Shown: one piece after another, positions 27,001 to 32,935 of the stretch
Numbering within the stretch: position 1 is the first letter of the stretch
Layout of the letters: each line of letters begins with the position of its first letter
Origin: Bacteroidota bacterium
Lineage (GTDB): Bacteria; Bacteroidota; Bacteroidia; Chitinophagales; Saprospiraceae
Length of the DNA: 33,431 nt
Direction: 5' to 3'
Assembly: GCA_009908745.1 (NCBI GenBank)
Contig: JAAAOU010000122.1
Location: 1-33,431, forward strand
Program-made: the position numbers and the translations under genes
The notes under the pieces: generated by a model
Told to the model about the DNA's origin: nothing
The model's input: the letters and a program-made list of their open reading frames with translations, nothing else
The model's database searches: none

Positions 27001-27413
27001 TGAGTGCTGTATGCCGGGCCCGTTTTGTAATAAAGGTGGTCTTCGTCCAGCTCGAACCGAATCCATCCCAATAAGCAGGACAAGTGGTAGAAGCCTGCCC
27101 AATTTTCCCGCAGATAATCGGCGATCAGGAAGTCGTTAAAACGGCGGGCGAAAGCGGGGGCATCATCTACCAAGCTGCTGAGGTCGAGCTGCTGTATACC
27201 TCCGGCTAGGTCTTTGATGGCTTGTATTTGCTGGGGTAATTCGGAGGCATCAATTTCGCTCGGCAGCTTGGGCAGCTGGCGCTCGATTTCGTCTGCAACC
27301 CCGTTTTCGTACATGCGGTCTAGTACGCCTTTGTACCGGCTGGGGGCATATATTCTCAACATCTCGCTCAGCAGGCGCTGAAGCGTGGAGGGTTCTTGGG
27401 TGGCGGCAGGCAT
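24057..27413 (-). CDS. DUF6603-type 1118-aa protein, first gene of the giant-gene operon
   Basis: The N-terminal about 160 residues are helical (LQRLLSEMLRIYAPSRYKGVLDRM, FLIADYLRENWAGFYHLSCLLGWIRFELDEDH). From about 200 the protein is made of alternating glycine/hydrophobic beta strands. The segment about 550-725, with GVGGLIAINRGMNIDAL, IDAVMFPDDPIAEAPRIIADL, FGLMAILGWGTPTLISVELGL and SVGGFHPAFKPPPLRGISG, corresponds to what I know as DUF6603, a family without assigned function. The end (about 880-1118) is helical and polar. There is no signal peptide and no N-terminal membrane helix, so despite porin-like strand texture it does not look exported by Sec. It heads the operon and overlaps the next gene by 4 bp. 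The DUF assignment is from memory of the motif pattern. Confidence 0.82.
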   Translation of the reverse strand: MPAATQEPSTLQRLLSEMLRIYAPSRYKGVLDRMYENGVADEIERQLPKLPSEIDASELPQQIQAIKDLAGGIQQLDLSSLVDDAPAFARRFNDFLIADYLRENWAGFYHLSCLLGWIRFELDEDHLYYKTGPAYSTQPIAWERLPVFFTDPATVFTEAGHRWSKPEFAEQYPFLLYHLGEWLNVVNNKGFPPKPTQFTETPGAYELKVPIVSGALDFAFVLSYLDELGIKATPEGEAEANKAVKLRETATLLLNLLIEASVALKGGFDIGIKPDGVSLNTSSPDVAGEVLVGLMASNPTDRLTLLGSANGNKLDLKSFAVKAGLRVASGETMEFLTELQLREGRIRLVNAGSDGFLNKLMPKDGIEAIFDLSMGWSNLQGIYFRGSAGLEIKMPAHIELGPVEILGISLGLKPLLENGEPPAFDIPLGTDVQLLLGPFTAVVQEMGLTSLLKYQPQGGNLGPLNLDMGFKPPKGIGLSLETPTITGGGYLFMDVEKGEYAGVAELVIKQMVAVKAIGIIQTKKPDGSPGFSFLLLITAEFKPIQLGFGFTLNGVGGLIAINRGMNIDALAAGVRTNAIDAVMFPDDPIAEAPRIIADLNQFFPVAEGRYTFGLMAILGWGTPTLISVELGLIIQVPDPVLLAILGVVRVQLPDKKAPIINLQANFIGAVDFEKGEMFFFAALFESNLATYRIEGEMYFAISWGNNPNFIFSVGGFHPAFKPPPLRGISGPLKRLTINLLPTDNPRLTIQAYFAVTSNTVQFGASVDFYFKVSKFRVIGYLYLDALFRFNPFYFIVDIGAGLSVMLGGSELLSIHLRGTLSGPTPWRIKGTASFRVLFAKIKVRVSRRFGREEKKVLPPRPALPLLLEVLRDTRNWEATLPRAASLQTTLRTLPEEELILHPAGQLSIRQDRLPLGMRIDKIGNERPVDYRAFRFTIDQYGAATPTKDFFAPAEFLALTDSQRLSRNAFEQMQSGRSVQGSEDFGGTQQPKAYAERRYRFEQLVIDGPDFFVTDSEKSIESMEQSDYENFVKGNAVARSAAGKRQQQRLQEVQEIVKTQPLTYGIVDKSTLHLFKLNSKALRYESETEALQALRTLQSIKPQLAHRLQVVPATEIKTP

Positions 27414-27999
27414 AGGTATGGCGGTTTAACAGTAGGCAATACCGTCCTGCGGTGTGGACAAATTTGAAGTGTAAGTGGTGGCTGGATTCATAGTGTTTCT
27501 GGGTTTAGTGTTGCTCTTCAAAGGTGCTCCAATTTAAGCTATATTTTGTATTCCGTCAATAGCGTTTTGCTGTTATTTGCAATTAAGGCCAAATAAATCA
27601 AGGAAAGTGCATGGAATGGAAGGCGTGCAAAATTATTGTCGCCGATCGTGGTATAGGGCAAAGTTGGACCTGATTTAGTGCTTCCGATGTATTCAGCCTC
27701 CAGATTGGATACAAGTTCCCTGCCCGTCTCCGACGGGTACAAGCAAAGTAGCTAAGGAGGTTTGTTTTTACTCATGAAGGTACACTTTATGATTTTATCT
27801 TCTATTGAGGAGAGGGACAGGAACTAAAATCACCCTTGATCAGTTTCAGATTTATAACATACTCTTCTTATAATAGCTGTGGCTTCTAAAAAACATAGAG
27901 GAAGAATACAGGCCCAAGGGGATGGCTTGGAAGAATCAGAGTCGATATCGAAGTTCTCGGAGGCCGGGCTTTCGTTGCTGCTATTCTAGCATTTAGTAT
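27414..27999. other. Gene-free stretch upstream of the giant-gene operon
   Basis: 586 bp with no convincing gene, presumably holding the operon promoter (leftward). On the minus strand an exact TAnnTTTG match (TAATTTTG) lies at 27635-27628, but its nearest TTG is 23 bp upstream and it sits over 210 bp from the operon start, so it is weak. Other items: a direct repeat TAGTGTT at 27491-27497 and 27506-27512 (15-bp period) and a hairpin CCCGTC/GACGGG at 27723-27737. A 67-codon leftward frame at 27539-27742 has no supporting features. Confidence 0.4.
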
Positions 28000-28404
28000 A
28001 TGGAAATTGCTGTAAAAAACAAGAACGACAAATACCTATTTGTAGGCTTTCTAGAAAACAAGCGGCTATACAATCTCACTGCCGCTTATTGGCACCGTAT
28101 GATCCACAAGATCGCCGAGGAAAAGCAGCTCGGCTTTCGGCCCTACATCAACTTATATGATACCCATGGGCATAAGGAGTATGACGCCAACCCCATTTTC
28201 AGCGCCTTTTTCCCCGAACTAAACAAAGCGGTCAGAATCATCCAAGACGAGCCGGAAGCAGAGGCGCCAGACCTCACTTACTGGGAAGACAGGATCGAGC
28301 TAAAGGCAGGGCATCCCACTAAAGAACTGGTTATTGCCGTTGCCCTTTCTGTGTCTTCCGCCGCAGAAGCTAAACGGCTGATTTCGGATTGGCTGAAGGG
28401 GTAG
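28000..28404 (+). CDS. Small protein of unknown function (134 aa)
   Basis: Not recognised. Soluble, mixed alpha/beta and charged: MEIAVKNKNDKYLFVGFLENKRLYNL, then an aromatic helix AAYWHRMIHKIAEEKQLGF, an acidic stretch QDEPEAEAPDLTYWEDRIEL, and a C-terminal AVALSVSSAAEAKRLISDWLKG helix. No signal peptide, membrane helix, HTH or catalytic motif. It is a single-gene unit converging on the reductase gene with 34 bp between them. No clear -7 element or AG-rich ribosome site precedes the ATG. Coding is supported by an uninterrupted frame with plausible codon use and a protein-like composition, not by homology. Confidence 0.6.
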   Translation: MEIAVKNKNDKYLFVGFLENKRLYNLTAAYWHRMIHKIAEEKQLGFRPYINLYDTHGHKEYDANPIFSAFFPELNKAVRIIQDEPEAEAPDLTYWEDRIELKAGHPTKELVIAVALSVSSAAEAKRLISDWLKG

Positions 28405-28438
28405 AGTACTCTGATGTATTCCGTCACCAGCTCTCCCC

Positions 28439-29539
28439 TCACACATCATAAGTGATCTCCACCTCATCCGTAGTCGGGTGCGACTGGCAAGTCAGGATAT
28501 ACCCTTCTTCCACCTCGTCGTCGTCGAGGGCGAAGCAGGCATCCATTTTCACGCTGCCCTTGATGATCTTCGCCATGCAAGTGGAGCAGGCACCGGAAGT
28601 GCAAGAATAAGGCGGGTCGTACTTTTCCGCCAGCAGGGTGTCTAGAATGGTCTTGCCTTCCTTGACCGTCACCTCGATTTCGGAGCCATCTAGGTGGACC
28701 TTCACTTTAGCGCCATCCACGCCAGCCTCGGTAGGTTCCGCAGCCGGCTTGCCCGTCGTGAAGCGTTCGGTGTGGATACGCTTGCCGTCTATGCCTTGCC
28801 CTTGCAGCGTCACTTCCACGACGTCGATCATGTCGCCCGGGCCACAGACAAAGTACTCGGCTTCGGGGCTGCGCTGGGTATGCTCGTTGAGAAAGCGCCG
28901 GACTTCACCGCCGTCGATGCGGCCAATGCGGCCCTCCCAGTCCGTCTTGCCTTTTTTCATAAAGCCAAACACGCCGCCTGCCTTTTCGCGCTTCGGCTGG
29001 CTGAGGATATGCTCTACGATGAGCTGGTTCTCGTATTTACGCTGCAGCTCGTCCAGTTGCTCCCGGAAAATGATGCTGTCCTCATTGCGGTTGCCGTATA
29101 GTAAGAAAACGGTGCTCTGCGGCTCTTCCTCCAATACGGTTTTCAAAATAGACATCAGTGGGGTAATGCCGCTGCCCGCGCCGAACAAGTAGTAATCCTT
29201 GCGCTGGTCCGCATCCAATTCGGTGTAGAACCGGCCATCCGGGGGCATGACAGCCACCTTGTCACCGGCCTTCACCTCGCTGTTGATATACGGAGAAACC
29301 TTGCCGCCGTCTACCTTCTTGACCGTAACCGCCAGCTGATCTTCGAGCGGGCTGCTGGACATGGAGTAGGAACGGCGTTCTTCCTCTCCGTTCAATTGGA
29401 ACTTCAGCGTCAGGTACTGGCCCTGTTTGTAAGAAAAAGCCGGTTTCAGGGATTCCGGTATGTCAAATACAAGCGATACAGTGTCTGCTGTTTCCCGCCG
29501 CACTTCGCTCACGGGCAGGTCGTGGAACGTTTTGCTCAT
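28439..29539 (-). CDS. Flavin-dependent NAD(P)H:2Fe-2S ferredoxin reductase, PaaE-like
   Basis: 366 residues from the ATG at 29539. The frame extends 47 codons further upstream but that part runs into the neighbouring protease gene and resembles no reductase, so I use the internal start. FAD domain with RSYSMSS (56-62), NAD(P) domain with [11 protein letters not shown] (120-130) and CGPGDMID, and a C-terminal plant-type 2Fe-2S ferredoxin domain with Cys313-x4-Cys318-x2-Cys321 and Cys351. It passes electrons from NAD(P)H through FAD to the cluster. PaaE proteins do this for the phenylacetyl-CoA epoxidase, but no paaABCD genes are here, so it may serve another oxygenase or desaturase. A short lysine/glycine insertion ([17 protein letters not shown]) follows the NAD-binding strand. 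Confidence 0.9.
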   Translation of the reverse strand: MSKTFHDLPVSEVRRETADTVSLVFDIPESLKPAFSYKQGQYLTLKFQLNGEEERRSYSMSSSPLEDQLAVTVKKVDGGKVSPYINSEVKAGDKVAVMPPDGRFYTELDADQRKDYYLFGAGSGITPLMSILKTVLEEEPQSTVFLLYGNRNEDSIIFREQLDELQRKYENQLIVEHILSQPKREKAGGVFGFMKKGKTDWEGRIGRIDGGEVRRFLNEHTQRSPEAEYFVCGPGDMIDVVEVTLQGQGIDGKRIHTERFTTGKPAAEPTEAGVDGAKVKVHLDGSEIEVTVKEGKTILDTLLAEKYDPPYSCTSGACSTCMAKIIKGSVKMDACFALDDDEVEEGYILTCQSHPTTDEVEITYDV

Positions 29540-29556
29540 TACGTTTTTCCGTTGTT

Positions 29557-29588
29557 TTTTCGGATACCAAAAATAGGGATTCCGAAAA
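29557..29588 (-). promoter_or_regulatory. Reductase promoter with flanking inverted repeat
   Basis: TATTTTTG on the minus strand (29575-29568) matches TAnnTTTG and would give a leader of about 22 nt. It lies inside an exact 8-bp inverted repeat: on the plus strand TTTTCGGA (29557-29564), 16 bp, TCCGAAAA (29581-29588). A TTTG at 29594-29591 could be the -33 element, though the 15-bp spacing is short. Confidence 0.5.
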
Positions 29589-29616
29589 CACAAACAGTGC
29601 AGCGGGAAGAAGGTTT

Positions 29617-31215
29617 TTAGCGGAGCTTGAAGACTAGGCTGTTGATGGGTATAGGGTCCGCTTGGTGTTGGCACTGGCACTTAACGTCATCAATGTAGAA
29701 GATACCGCCCGGCTCGGCCTTGTCTATCAGCCGCCTGGCTGACTCGGAGAAAGCAGCGCCATCTACTAAGACCTCCAAGGGGTCCTGCTTGGGCAAAACC
29801 AACACCATCGTGAAAGAGGTGACGGCACAGTATTTATTGATCCTCTCGGGAAGGAGTGCTATGCCTTCTTGCTGCTTAAACGTCTTCAGGCGGATTTCAC
29901 CGCTGACCTTACCAGCTATGGATGCCACCGGGTCCGGCAGTGTCGTTGCTTCCATTTCTATAACCGTTGTGTCCATCCCGCCACCGGATAGCTCTAGCGT
30001 TACCGTTCCTTCTTCCAAGGGGATAATGGTGTATTTGCCTTTGCCCGTTGCCCTGATTTCCATGGGGTCTTCGGAGGCTACATTCAGCGCCCCTGTGGGT
30101 ACATCCCTGACAGTAATACCGACGGCATTGGGTACACCGACGAACAACAGTTGTGGCTGCTCCATACTGATGTTGATATTTGCACTACGCTGGGCGGCAA
30201 GAGGTTGCAGCAGCAACACCATAGCAAGCAGCGTACTAAGCATAAATCCAGCATGGTATGCCGAAAATCTACGCCGGCCAGCGGGCTTGCCAAGCTTGAG
30301 TAAGCGGGAAATGCGTTTGGACAAATGAGTGTCAGCGTTCATAACTAGAATAGGTTTGAAAGTGGAAGAATACCGGGCGGCAGCGAGCAAGGCGTCCGCG
30401 TAAGTCAGTGGGTCAACGCCGCTTTGGCAGACCAGCTCGTCGCAGCAGTTTTCCCGCTCTTGCTTGAGCCTGTGGGAAAGCCACCATACCCCCGGGTGAT
30501 AGAAAAATAAAATTTCGATGCTGCTCAGCAGCAGATTGTGCAGGTAGTCGTTGCGCCGGATGTGTGCCAGTTCGTGCAGTAGTAAGGCTTCCGCTTCCTC
30601 TTCGCTCAGTTGGTTGAACAGGCCTACCGGTACTAGCACAATGGGCTTGAGGTAGCCAAAAGTGGATAAGCCCTTGGCTAATTTTGATTCCAGTAAAACC
30701 ACTGGGCGCTTCACCTTCATACGCTTTTGCAGGCTTGCCCACTTCGCCCGGATAGGCTGCGGGACGGTCTGTACGCCACGTTTGCGGTATTGCCGCAGGA
30801 GTGCATACAATACCCCCTGTCGCAGGCTCAGCAATGCAATTCCCACTAGCCAACTCATCACCATGTAAGGCAAGTAGGCAGAAAGCCATTCCGACCAAGA
30901 GGTAGTATAGCCTGTTTCCATAGGTGCAGATGCCGGCGGGTTTACAGAAGCCGCTTCCCAATTGGTCGTATCAGCCGCTGCCGTCGAAGGCGGTGCTTGA
31001 GGCAGCGTCCACCAAAGTGTAAAGGCAAAGAATAGTATAGAGCACGTTAGCAAGCCCGCTAGCCCATTGTATCGGAAAGCGGCACTTCCTTTTTTTGGCG
31101 AAAGCCTCAACACCAGCCAGCCCAATACAGCCAGCAAGGTGAATTGCCAAAGGCTATGCAGCAAGGCCCAGCCTATAGCTTCCCATATGGGGCTATCCAT
31201 CAGTGTCTTTATCAT
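29617..31215 (-). CDS. BlaR1-like M56 membrane protease with GldM-like C-terminal domain
   Basis: 532 residues from the ATG at 31215 (a further ATG at 31200 is possible). Membrane helices near the N-terminus ([56 protein letters not shown]) precede a cytoplasmic zinc protease domain with HELAH (214-218), the family block [25 protein letters not shown], and [12 protein letters not shown] last helix ([17 protein letters not shown]) leads to a periplasmic tail. In classical BlaR1 that tail is a penicillin-binding sensor. Here about 345-532 ([54 protein letters not shown]) resembles the C-terminal domains of gliding/secretion protein GldM. It overlaps the BlaI-like repressor gene, so the two form one unit in which the protease likely inactivates the repressor. 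Confidence 0.85.
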   Translation of the reverse strand: MIKTLMDSPIWEAIGWALLHSLWQFTLLAVLGWLVLRLSPKKGSAAFRYNGLAGLLTCSILFFAFTLWWTLPQAPPSTAAADTTNWEAASVNPPASAPMETGYTTSWSEWLSAYLPYMVMSWLVGIALLSLRQGVLYALLRQYRKRGVQTVPQPIRAKWASLQKRMKVKRPVVLLESKLAKGLSTFGYLKPIVLVPVGLFNQLSEEEAEALLLHELAHIRRNDYLHNLLLSSIEILFFYHPGVWWLSHRLKQERENCCDELVCQSGVDPLTYADALLAAARYSSTFKPILVMNADTHLSKRISRLLKLGKPAGRRRFSAYHAGFMLSTLLAMVLLLQPLAAQRSANINISMEQPQLLFVGVPNAVGITVRDVPTGALNVASEDPMEIRATGKGKYTIIPLEEGTVTLELSGGGMDTTVIEMEATTLPDPVASIAGKVSGEIRLKTFKQQEGIALLPERINKYCAVTSFTMVLVLPKQDPLEVLVDGAAFSESARRLIDKAEPGGIFYIDDVKCQCQHQADPIPINSLVFKLR

Positions 31216-31597
31216 GGCGCTTTTGTTTTTTCTTTTCTTGTACAAACTGCTCCAGCCGATCTAATTCTTCTTCACTGGGTTCGCTCTGCCCCAGGGCTTG
31301 CATGACTAGATCAAAAGAGGAGCCGCCAAACGCTTTGTCCAGCAAACGGCCGAGCATGGAGCGCTGCACTTTAGGCGCTTGCAGTGGGGTGGAATACAGG
31401 TGCGTCCGCCCTTCTGCCCGTCGTTCCAGCACGCCTTTTTCCAGCATGCGCTGCATCTGCTTTAGGGTAGTGGTGTACCCCACGTCTTTTTCTTTCGCCA
31501 ATTGCTCGTGTACTTGCCGTACGCTTAGGGGCTGGCTGTTCCACAGTACTCGCAGAATGTCTAGCTCGGAATCGGAAGGCTGGTAGGAGTTGGGCAT
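31193..31597 (-). CDS. BlaI/MecI/CopY-family transcriptional repressor
   Basis: 134 residues, normal family length. The winged helix (about 5-75: SDSELDILRVLWNSQPLSVRQVHEQL, then KDVGYTTTLKQMQRMLEKGVLERRAEGRTHLY) is followed by a dimerisation tail with SMLGRLLDKAFGGSSFDLVMQALGQ and an acidic, then Lys-rich end. Members bind as dimers to TACnACAnnTGTnGTA-type sites and are cleaved on signal by the partner M56 protease, encoded next and overlapping by 23 bp at the start I chose. Two matching operators surround its own promoter, so autoregulation is likely. Targets elsewhere cannot be seen. Despite the name, no beta-lactamase gene is present. Confidence 0.92.
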   Translation of the reverse strand: MPNSYQPSDSELDILRVLWNSQPLSVRQVHEQLAKEKDVGYTTTLKQMQRMLEKGVLERRAEGRTHLYSTPLQAPKVQRSMLGRLLDKAFGGSSFDLVMQALGQSEPSEEELDRLEQFVQEKKKQKRHDKDTDG

Positions 31598-31601
31598 GCG
31601 T

Positions 31602-31617
31602 TACGACTTTTGTCGTA
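31602..31617. promoter_or_regulatory. BlaI-type operator 1
   Basis: TACGACTTTTGTCGTA has TACGAC/GTCGTA arms that are perfect inverted repeats and fits the BlaI/MecI box TACnACAnnTGTnGTA except at the variable inner position. It lies 5 bp upstream of the repressor ATG, over the expected transcription start. Confidence 0.8.
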
Positions 31618-31619
31618 GA

Positions 31620-31650
31620 CAAAGGTATACGACACTTGTCGTAATGTCAA
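31620..31650 (-). promoter_or_regulatory. Promoter of the BlaI-M56 operon
   Basis: On the minus strand TTG (31650-31648), a 20-bp spacer and TACCTTTG (31627-31620) match the Bacteroidota -33/-7 promoter. The -7 element sits between the two operators, so bound repressor would block it. The leader would be about 15 nt. Confidence 0.75.
31628..31643. promoter_or_regulatory. BlaI-type operator 2
   Basis: TACGACACTTGTCGTA has the same TACGAC/GTCGTA arms as operator 1. The centres are 26 bp apart, about two and a half helical turns. It fills the spacer between the -33 and -7 elements. Confidence 0.8.
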
Positions 31651-31699
31651 GCGCAGGCTGCAACTTTAACACTTGGCGGTATCCGGTATAGCGGCCCGG

Positions 31700-32179
31700 C
31701 TAGCTGTTTTTGTGGGAAGCGCCGGTTTGAACTAACTTTTTTTCATGGATAAAAACTGCCAGTTTGGCAAAACTTGGCAATCCCCTACTAATTGTAGATT
31801 TCAGTACATCTTCATTCTTAAATCCTCCAATTAAGGCAAGCTGTTTATAGGATAGGCTGGTTTCTTTCATCATTTTTCTGAATCTGTATATCCAATCTTT
31901 CTTTATCTTTTCTTCCATAACATTTTTATAAAACACCCATTCTGAGTCAGGCATTTTACCAAGTTCATAATACATCAACCTCACAAACTCTAAATTCACC
32001 TCTAATTCAGACAAATAGGGGTTCTTCTTCCTAATCCATTCTTTTGTCCCTTCTACTCCAAGGTTTGCAAATTCCAGCGCTATCGAAAACCGTTTTTCTT
32101 TAGAGAACTTCTTATACACCGATACTTGTATTTGAGCAGACTCTCTTGTCACATTGGTTTTATTCCCCCAAAAGTCCAT
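31700..32179 (-). CDS. Helix-turn-helix protein paired with nucleotidyltransferase (putative antitoxin or partner)
   Basis: 159 residues in an AT-rich segment unlike the surrounding DNA. The N-terminal block KRFSIALEFANLGVEGTKEWIRKKNPYLSELEVNLEFVRLMY (about 29-70) follows a pattern (ERLxxALxxSxxxxxLxxxGIRxRxPxxSExEVxxxxxRLxYG) that I recall from short proteins encoded beside nucleotidyltransferases. The C-terminal part (about 103-146, RKMMKETSLSYKQLALIGGF to SRGLPSFAKLAVFIHEKK) looks like an XRE-type helix-turn-helix. Its start overlaps the end of the nucleotidyltransferase gene by 20 bp, so the pair is cotranscribed and coupled. A role as antitoxin or operon regulator is inferred from this layout only. 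Confidence 0.7.
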   Translation of the reverse strand: MDFWGNKTNVTRESAQIQVSVYKKFSKEKRFSIALEFANLGVEGTKEWIRKKNPYLSELEVNLEFVRLMYYELGKMPDSEWVFYKNVMEEKIKKDWIYRFRKMMKETSLSYKQLALIGGFKNEDVLKSTISRGLPSFAKLAVFIHEKKLVQTGASHKNS

Positions 32180-32702
32180 ATGTCTTCAATTGTAAGTTAA
32201 ATACCCATGACCTTATATACTCCATATTCAAATCACCGTCTAAAAGTAAGAATTTCAAGTCTTCTAATTGCTTTTCACTTTGGGATATGTTGTACCATTG
32301 TATTTTCGATAGGATTAAATCTTCAATTGATATCATCCAGCATGAACGGCCAAAAAATTCTACCTTTTCCCTCCTCTCAAATGCACAATAATTGTAGTCG
32401 CTGTCTTTGTAGGTCATAAAGTCATATCGTATTCCTGTCTCGAAGTCCGTAATGTTAAACAGTGACCCGAGCTTCGCACTTTCCACGAATGAGTCTTTAT
32501 GGTCTTTCCATTCTGGAAAATGATCGATTATCTTTTCTACATCGCGAGGATAAATCTGCACAACCAGGTCTATATCATTGGTTGTTCTTGATCTATTGTG
32601 GTAACTCACCGCCAATCCACCAACAATCATGTAATCAATATCCTCCTCTTCAAGAATAGTGATAATTTTGTTTAAAGCCCTTTCAAACGTAGTAAACATC
32701 AT
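32160..32702 (-). CDS. Nucleotidyltransferase-fold protein (MNT/AbiEii/DUF6036-like)
   Basis: 180 residues from the ATG at 32702 (a second ATG follows at 32699). The pol-beta nucleotidyltransferase signature is present: VGGLAVSYHNRSRTTNDIDLVV, with GG at 28-29 and the metal-binding pair D43/D45, plus a third acidic residue D94 in GIRYDFMTYKD. The helical second half (EDLILSKIQWYNISQSEKQLEDLKFLL) is typical of DUF6036/AbiEii-like members, where ..EDLIxxKxxW.. follows the fold. Such proteins are often the nucleotidyl-transferring half of toxin-antitoxin or abortive-infection pairs, though this class also includes antibiotic adenylyltransferases. The very AT-rich codon use suggests horizontal acquisition together with its downstream partner. 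Confidence 0.85.
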   Translation of the reverse strand: MMFTTFERALNKIITILEEEDIDYMIVGGLAVSYHNRSRTTNDIDLVVQIYPRDVEKIIDHFPEWKDHKDSFVESAKLGSLFNITDFETGIRYDFMTYKDSDYNYCAFERREKVEFFGRSCWMISIEDLILSKIQWYNISQSEKQLEDLKFLLLDGDLNMEYIRSWVFNLQLKTYGLLGE

Positions 32703-32706
32703 GATA

Positions 32707-32714
32707 CAAAGTTA
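32707..32714 (-). promoter_or_regulatory. Candidate -7 element of the nucleotidyltransferase pair
   Basis: TAACTTTG on the minus strand matches TAnnTTTG exactly and ends only 4 bp before the ATG at 32702. Transcription would start at or next to the start codon, implying a leaderless or nearly leaderless mRNA. At a 20-bp spacing the upstream triplet is TTC, not TTG. Confidence 0.45.
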
Positions 32715-32772
32715 ACATATGTTTACCTTTATTTGAAGCTTTTCTTTCCCTAATAACTTAAGCAAGACGTTG

Positions 32773-32804
32773 CCCACAACTGGGTAGATATCCCCCACGC
32801 GGGG
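32773..32804. promoter_or_regulatory. Paired inverted repeats upstream of the sigma-54 promoter
   Basis: CCCACAACTGGG (32773-32784) and CCCCACGCGGGG (32793-32804) are 12-bp inverted repeats with 4-bp arms and N4 centres. Their centres are 20 bp apart and about 100-120 bp upstream of the predicted start, where sigma-54 activators usually bind. Confidence 0.25.
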
Positions 32805-32871
32805 CATTTTGTACCACTCTAGAGCTGTCGAAATAGACGCTAATAAACTGATAATCAACACTTTATAACTT

Positions 32872-32887
32872 TGGCACAACACTTGCT
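32872..32887 (+). promoter_or_regulatory. Sigma-54 (RpoN) promoter of the HdeD-like gene
   Basis: TGGCAC, 5 bp, TTGCT with GG (32873-32874) and GC (32885-32886) separated by exactly 10 bp, and a T before TGGCAC, matching YTGGCAC-N5-TTGCW. The start would be near 32898, leaving a leader of about 38 nt. A -7-like TAACTTTG (32866-32873) overlaps the -24 region, so a housekeeping promoter is an alternative. Confidence 0.65.
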
Positions 32888-32935
32888 TAGCCGTAAGGTA
32901 AGCCCTACAAGACCACCAAATAAAACCAATGACTT

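Noticed and set aside
14350-27413. Contractile injection system, phage tail or type VI cluster
   Set aside because: The run of very large genes suggested it, but I found no sheath, tube, baseplate, VgrG/spike, LysM or AAA+ ATPase signatures in these proteins or next to them.
27539-27742. 67-codon leftward open frame in the gene-free stretch
   Set aside because: Short, no ribosome site, no recognisable motif, and it contains the hairpin at 27723-27737. Nothing favours coding over chance.
29540-29680. N-terminal extension of the reductase frame to an upstream ATG
   Set aside because: It overlaps the end of the M56 protease gene, crosses the predicted promoter and encodes a Pro/Phe-rich stretch unlike any reductase. 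The ATG at 29539 starts the conserved domain.
31193-31597. Beta-lactam resistance locus
   Set aside because: The regulator pair is BlaI/BlaR1-like, but no beta-lactamase or penicillin-binding sensor domain is present. The receptor tail resembles GldM.
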